Below, piece after piece: positions 37,590-41,226 of a stretch of 41,226 bases of DNA. Positions within the stretch are counted from its first letter, which is position 1. Every line of letters begins with the position of its first letter. This stretch comes from Planctomicrobium piriforme. GTDB taxonomy: Bacteria > Planctomycetota > Planctomycetia > Planctomycetales > Planctomycetaceae. The translations under genes were made by a program, and so were the position numbers. Location of the stretch: NCBI GenBank assembly GCA_945861445.1, contig CAMAVF010000011.1, positions 1 through 41,226 of the forward strand, in the 5' to 3' direction. Under the pieces are notes generated by a model. That model searched no databases. It was given only the letters and a program-made list of their open reading frames with translations, and was not told the DNA's origin.

Positions 37590-37646
37590 GTCCCATGTGT
37601 CCCATCCGTCCCATGAATTTAATGGGACTTATGGGACGGATGGGAC
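37590..37646. repeat. Inverted repeat of CCCAT words, second copy
   Basis: GTCCCATGTGTCCCATCC (from 37590) opposes GGATGGGAC (to 37646); the 25-nt arms match at 21 positions, 7-nt loop. It lies between convergent permease and TPR gene ends and could terminate either transcript. Confidence 0.75.
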
Positions 37647-37671
37647 CTATGAAATAGATGCCCGCTGATCG

Positions 37672-39075
37672 TCACGACTTGCCCGGCTTGGGCGGTCGGG
37701 CGAGGTCTTTGAGTTCTTGCTGAGCTGCTTTCAGACGCTCGTCGGCCGCCTGGTTGGCGAGTATCCGCTGTTGCCAGGCCAAGCATTCCGCGGCCAACGC
37801 GCGACCGGCATCCGACGGGGATGTCCCCTGTGATGTGACCACTTTTTGAAATCGCTCCAGCGACCCGGCGTAGTCGTGTTTCAGATACAGAATGCGGCCC
37901 ATGAAGTAATCGGCCACTGCAGGGTTGCTGAACTTGGCCTGATGCATGGCCAACTGTTGCTCGGCCAGCCCGGGCGCATTGGCATCGATGGGGGTCCGGA
38001 TCGCGATGTTCAACAAGGTGGCCCGGACCGCCGTGGCCTTGGTCTGGGCAATCGCTCGATTCAACAATTGCAAGGCTTCCGGCAACCGTTTGTTTTTGAC
38101 GAGATAATTGGAATGCCGGGCGATGTAGTCGGGATTCTCGGGATGCTTCGCGACAAGTGCTGCCAGTTCTCGCTCCCGTTCGGGTTTCGGCTCGGCACGC
38201 AACAGTGATTCGGCCAGCAACAGTTCCAGTGCCGGTTGATTGGGAGTCGCTTGCAAGGCCTTGTGCGCCGCCGTCAGTGCAGCTTCCGGCCGACCGAGCA
38301 GCAGTTCCATTTTCACTTCCAATTCCGGCAGATCGGCAGACTCCGGGGCGACAGCCTGCACGCGTTTGAAGAGATGCTCGGCCGGTTCGACCAGCTTGCC
38401 TTTGACGGCCACATTCAGCAGTTCACGGAGCAGCTCAACATCGTCCGGAGCGGCCTTTTCCAGCTTTTTCAGCAAGAGTTTGGCGTCGGCCGTCTGTTCG
38501 GTCGTTACCGAATGTTGGAGTGCGTGGAACATGAACTCCGGGACTTCATCCACCAGCGTCAGCCCCAGCTTGAACGAGCGCAGGGCCCCTTCAACATTAT
38601 GCTGCGCGACGAATGCACGGGTGGCAAAGAACGCAATTGCCGGGGATGAAGAATGCAGATCGTACAGTTCAATCAACCGCTGTGCGGCTCCCGGTTTGTT
38701 GCCCACCAGATCCAGCAGCGACTGATAGCCACGGTACTTGACATCCTCGGGAGCAATCGACAGCGACTCGTCGATCTGTTCTCGGGCGGCGGTGCGTTGG
38801 CCAATGGCCTGCAGGGCCACCGCCTTCAAGTAATGGCCTTCGGCGGAATCTTCCTTGGTGAGGGCATCAATGGCCTGCTGTGGCCGATTCAATTGCAAAT
38901 GCTTCCGGGCAATCTCTACTTGTGCCGTCGCGACATGTCGATTGCAGCCACCGGGAATCGCGGTCAACAAGACGATTAATAGTGCGGCTGCAAAAAAACG
39001 CCTACTTCGTATTGCGCGACAGAGCTCGGCGCAGCAGCGCGACACCCGTCGGACATGGACGCACAAGCCAGACAT
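37672..39075 (-). CDS. TPR-repeat protein, probably membrane-anchored or lipoprotein
   Basis: A 467-residue protein with an N-terminal hydrophobic segment (about residues 28-42, FFAAALLIVLLTAI) ending PGGCNRH; Cys44 could be lipidated, though Pro at -3 is a poor lipobox. The remainder is tandem helical repeats of 34-residue type (QAIDALTKEDSAEGHYLKAV, GALRSFKLGLTLVDEVPEFM, EALQLLNRAIAQTK, DYAGSLERFQKVV), i.e. TPR-like protein-binding scaffold. GAGG is about 7 nt before ATG 39075. It is divergent from the gdx gene. Partner unknown. Confidence 0.85.
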   Translation of the reverse strand: MSGLCVHVRRVSRCCAELCRAIRSRRFFAAALLIVLLTAIPGGCNRHVATAQVEIARKHLQLNRPQQAIDALTKEDSAEGHYLKAVALQAIGQRTAAREQIDESLSIAPEDVKYRGYQSLLDLVGNKPGAAQRLIELYDLHSSSPAIAFFATRAFVAQHNVEGALRSFKLGLTLVDEVPEFMFHALQHSVTTEQTADAKLLLKKLEKAAPDDVELLRELLNVAVKGKLVEPAEHLFKRVQAVAPESADLPELEVKMELLLGRPEAALTAAHKALQATPNQPALELLLAESLLRAEPKPERERELAALVAKHPENPDYIARHSNYLVKNKRLPEALQLLNRAIAQTKATAVRATLLNIAIRTPIDANAPGLAEQQLAMHQAKFSNPAVADYFMGRILYLKHDYAGSLERFQKVVTSQGTSPSDAGRALAAECLAWQQRILANQAADERLKAAQQELKDLARPPKPGKS

Positions 39076-39205
39076 TTCTCGACCTCAAACATGCCAGGAA
39101 TTTCCGAACCAGCAGGGCTCGACTCACATTGTAGCAACCTCCAGCGGTTGGCCAAAGCAGCACGGTTTTCCAGCCAGCAATGAACCAGCCGGCGACAGAA
39201 ACTGC

Positions 39206-39235
39206 TTGAACTGGATCGATCGCATCCGCTAGAAT
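39206..39235 (+). promoter_or_regulatory. Candidate promoter of gdx
   Basis: TTGAAC (39206-39211) and TAGAAT (39230-39235), 18 bp apart. A start near 39242 would place the riboswitch about 18 nt into the leader. Confidence 0.55.
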
Positions 39236-39259
39236 CCGTGCAGTACTGGCCTGCTGGCC

Positions 39260-39300
39260 CCGGACGAGGTGCGACGTACCCGGTGAAGACAAGACGACGC
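39260..39300 (+). promoter_or_regulatory. Guanidine-III (ykkC-III) riboswitch candidate
   Basis: The conserved class text is present in order: CCGGACGAGGTGCG (39260-39273), ACCCGG (39278-39283) and ACAAGACG (39289-39296). CCGG at 39260-39263 pairs with CCGG at 39280-39283, and GCGACGT (39271-39277) with ACGACGC (39294-39300) forms the pseudoknot, with a single A-A mismatch where the known Thermobifida aptamer has C-G. It ends 10 nt before the GGAG ribosome-binding site of a guanidine exporter gene, the expected target. CTCTG (about 39300-39304) could pair with CAGGAG, hiding the ribosome-binding site; ligand would release it. Class recalled from memory; the gene context supports it. Confidence 0.85.
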
Positions 39301-39321
39301 TCTGCACGCAGGAGTCTTGTC

Positions 39322-39642
39322 ATGGCATGGTTTCTGGTCATCGTCGCGGGTCTATTGGAGATGGGCTGGTCGGTGGGCCTCAAGTACACCGACGGCTTCA
39401 CGATGCTGATTCCCAGCGTCTTGACGATCGCGGGCATTGTCTTGAGCATGTTTCTGCTCTCGATCGCCGCGCGGTCTCTCCCCATCGGTACGGCGTACGC
39501 GGTCTGGGTTGGAATCGGCGCGTTGGGCGCCGCGATTCTGGGAATGGTATTCCTCGGAGAACCCGCCACGCCGGCGCGCATCTTCTTCCTCGGCTTGCTG
39601 CTGGTGTCGATCATTGGGTTGAAGGTAACGGGGACGCATTAG
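39322..39642 (+). CDS. gdx: Guanidinium exporter, small multidrug resistance family
   Basis: A 106-residue membrane protein with four helices. MAWFLVIVAGLLEMGWSVGL carries Glu13, the essential coupling residue, in the LLEMGW context of the SugE/Gdx branch; PIGTAYAVWVGIGALGAAI is the Gdx helix-3 signature. Gdx swaps protons for guanidinium and removes this toxic metabolite. The ATG at 39322 has GGAG 7 nt upstream and sits behind a guanidine riboswitch candidate, a direct functional match. The longer frame to 39238 would be read through the aptamer and is rejected. Inner membrane, dual-topology dimer in known members. Confidence 0.93.
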   Translation: MAWFLVIVAGLLEMGWSVGLKYTDGFTMLIPSVLTIAGIVLSMFLLSIAARSLPIGTAYAVWVGIGALGAAILGMVFLGEPATPARIFFLGLLLVSIIGLKVTGTH

Positions 39643-39736
39643 TCCTGGTGATGTTCGATTCGCTCACCGGTCAGTAGAATGTCCCGCACGACGTTTGCGT
39701 CCGCTTCGCACGCTTCTCAGCAGAGGATCCTACTCG

Positions 39737-41226
39737 ATGCCACAGCTTCCCATTCGCTACTTTTTGCCGATCTTGTTGATGGTTTTCTCCTGTCTGCACG
39801 GGACTCAGTTGTCCGCGCAGGATGCTGTTCCCAAGGGGGAAGTCACCAAGTACTCGTTCGATCAAAGCAAGATTTTTCCTGGCACCGTCCGTGACTACTG
39901 GGTCTATGTGCCGAAGCAATACGACCCCGCTCAGCCCGCCTGTTTATATGTTTGCCAGGACGGAATCCAATACAACGCGCCCGCTGTGTTTGACGAACTG
40001 ATCGCGAAGAAAGAGATCCCCGTGCTGATCGGTGTGTTTGTGATGCACGGTCGCGTCAAAGCCAGCTCGGACCAGGCTCTTGATCGCTTCAATCGCAGCT
40101 TTGAATATGACGGCCTGGGAGACAACTATGCGCGGTTCCTGATCGAAGAAATCCTACCACTGGTCGAGAATCAGAAGACTTCGGACGGTCGCGAGATCAA
40201 TCTGTCGCCGCGCGGCAACGACCGTTGTATCGCTGGTGCCAGCAGCGGGGCCATCTGTGCCTTTACGGCCGCCTGGGAAAGGCCGGACTCGTTCCGCCGC
40301 GTTTTCAGCACGATCGGCACCTATGTCGGCCTGCGGGGCGGCAATGTTTATCCGACGCTCATCCGCAAAGTCGAACCGAAACCGTTGCGGATCTTCCTAC
40401 AGGATGGCAGTGCCGACAACAATATCTGGGGAGGCGACTGGTGGATGGCCAATCAGGAGATGGAACGGGCCTTCACCTTCGCCGGATATGAGGTGACTCA
40501 TGTCTGGGGCGAAGGAGGTCACAATGGTGAGCACGCCACAAAAATCTTCCCCGAGGCAATGCGCTGGATCTGGAAGGATTGGAAAGCCGAGATCAAGGCG
40601 GGCCGCGGCTCACCGCAAATGCAAGACATCCTGCTGCCGGGTGAAGAGTGGAAACTGGTCTCGGAAGGCCACAAGTTCACGGAAGGCCCGGCCGTCAACG
40701 CTCAGGGAGAAGTCTTCTTCAATGACGTCCCGGAAAGCAAGACCTTCAAGGTGGGCCTGGATGGCAAGCTCAGCACCTTCCTGAGTGACACCCAACGCGG
40801 CGACGGTCAGGCGTTCGGCCCCGACGGCCGGCTGTATGCGGTCGCTGGTGGTGCCTCGCAGATTGTTGCCTATGACGCCGCAGGCAAGGCCACCGTGATT
40901 GCCGACGGCTTCCGTGGAAATGATCTTGTCGTGCGGCATGATGGCAGTCTGTACGTCACGAATCCGGGTTGGAATGGCACCGACCCCAGTCAGGTCTGGT
41001 ACATCAGTCCCAAGGGCGAAAAGAAGGTCGTCGATACGGGCCTCAAATTCTCCAATGGTCTAGCCACGTCGCCCGATCAATCGCTGCTGTATGTCGCCGA
41101 CAGCCGGACGCATTGGGTCTACAGCTATCAGATTCAACCTGACGGGTCATTGGCTCATAAGCAACGGTACTTCCATTTGCATGTCCCCGACACGGCCGAC
41201 GACAGTGGAGCCGACGGAATTCGCGT
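39737..41226 (+). CDS. Exported esterase / SMP-30 fusion, 3'-truncated
   Basis: The frame runs without stop to the window end; 496 residues are visible. The N-terminus MPQLPIRYFLPILLMVFSCL is a Sec signal, cut near LSA-QD. Residues about 35-285 form an enterochelin-esterase/esterase D-like alpha/beta hydrolase: nucleophile Ser169 in IAGASSGAI, His262 in WGEGGHNGEHA, probable acid Asp223 or Asp227 (LQDGSADNN). Residues from about 298 start a SMP-30/gluconolactonase propeller (KLVSEGHKFTEGPAV with Glu316 as a metal ligand; FSNGLATSPDQSLLYVADS). Such proteins occur in Planctomycetota and could act on sugar esters and lactones; substrates are inferred. ATG 39737 follows AGAGG about 10 nt away. 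Confidence 0.88.
   Translation, partial: MPQLPIRYFLPILLMVFSCLHGTQLSAQDAVPKGEVTKYSFDQSKIFPGTVRDYWVYVPKQYDPAQPACLYVCQDGIQYNAPAVFDELIAKKEIPVLIGVFVMHGRVKASSDQALDRFNRSFEYDGLGDNYARFLIEEILPLVENQKTSDGREINLSPRGNDRCIAGASSGAICAFTAAWERPDSFRRVFSTIGTYVGLRGGNVYPTLIRKVEPKPLRIFLQDGSADNNIWGGDWWMANQEMERAFTFAGYEVTHVWGEGGHNGEHATKIFPEAMRWIWKDWKAEIKAGRGSPQMQDILLPGEEWKLVSEGHKFTEGPAVNAQGEVFFNDVPESKTFKVGLDGKLSTFLSDTQRGDGQAFGPDGRLYAVAGGASQIVAYDAAGKATVIADGFRGNDLVVRHDGSLYVTNPGWNGTDPSQVWYISPKGEKKVVDTGLKFSNGLATSPDQSLLYVADSRTHWVYSYQIQPDGSLAHKQRYFHLHVPDTADDSGADGIR

Overview
The window looks like a piece of a Planctomycetota chromosome (order Planctomycetales by general character). The markers are two DUF1501 proteins, a DUF1559 protein with a type IV prepilin-like N-terminus, a protein with a LEPR-XLL-like motif, an exported Gfo/Idh/MocA protein, a secreted esterase/SMP-30 fusion, and intergenic space rich in GC-rich inverted repeats. 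I see no phage genes, no intact transposase and no CRISPR array.

Layout. 1-1.1 kb: 3' part of a DUF1501 gene. 1.1-8.1 kb: a minus-strand four-gene unit of membrane protein, ABC ATPase, fused ABC-2 permease and exported HEAT-repeat protein. The ATPase and permease overlap by 4 bp. 8.1-12.6 kb: repeat-rich region with a histidine-rich exported protein, a DUF1559 protein, 1.4 kb of degenerate hairpin elements and a small DUF2132 (VF530-like) gene. 12.6-16.7 kb: DUF1501 plus Gfo/Idh/MocA pair, an aldo/keto reductase and a small unknown gene. 16.9-18.4 kb: tRNA-Leu(CAA) with promoter and terminator, then a LarA-type nickel-pincer enzyme. 18.4-25.4 kb: two large cytoplasmic sensor kinases on the minus strand. 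One is a 1739-residue protein with seven near-identical 92-residue HAMP-type repeats, GAF, kinase core and three receiver domains; the other is a receiver-PAS-kinase hybrid. 25.9-32.6 kb: LEPR-XLL-like protein, alpha/beta hydrolase, OsmC-like protein, purF with a downstream thioesterase, and an MMPL/RND exporter. 32.7-34.8 kb: groES-groEL. 35.3-41.2 kb: proB, an orphan RbsC-like permease, a TPR protein, gdx behind a guanidine-III riboswitch candidate, and the 5' part of an esterase/SMP-30 fusion that runs off the window.

Most of the window is housekeeping and lineage-typical accessory content. The strongest specific signals are the guanidine-III-like aptamer directly upstream of gdx (39260-39300), the HAMP-array kinase encoded by seven 276-bp tandem DNA repeats, the modular hairpin cluster at 10.6-12.0 kb, and the exported Gfo/Idh/MocA protein lacking the usual Gly-rich and EKP motifs. 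Nothing here proves a wholly new system. The best candidates for uncharacterised biology are the ABC/HEAT unit, the paired kinases without a linked output regulator, and the histidine-rich protein.
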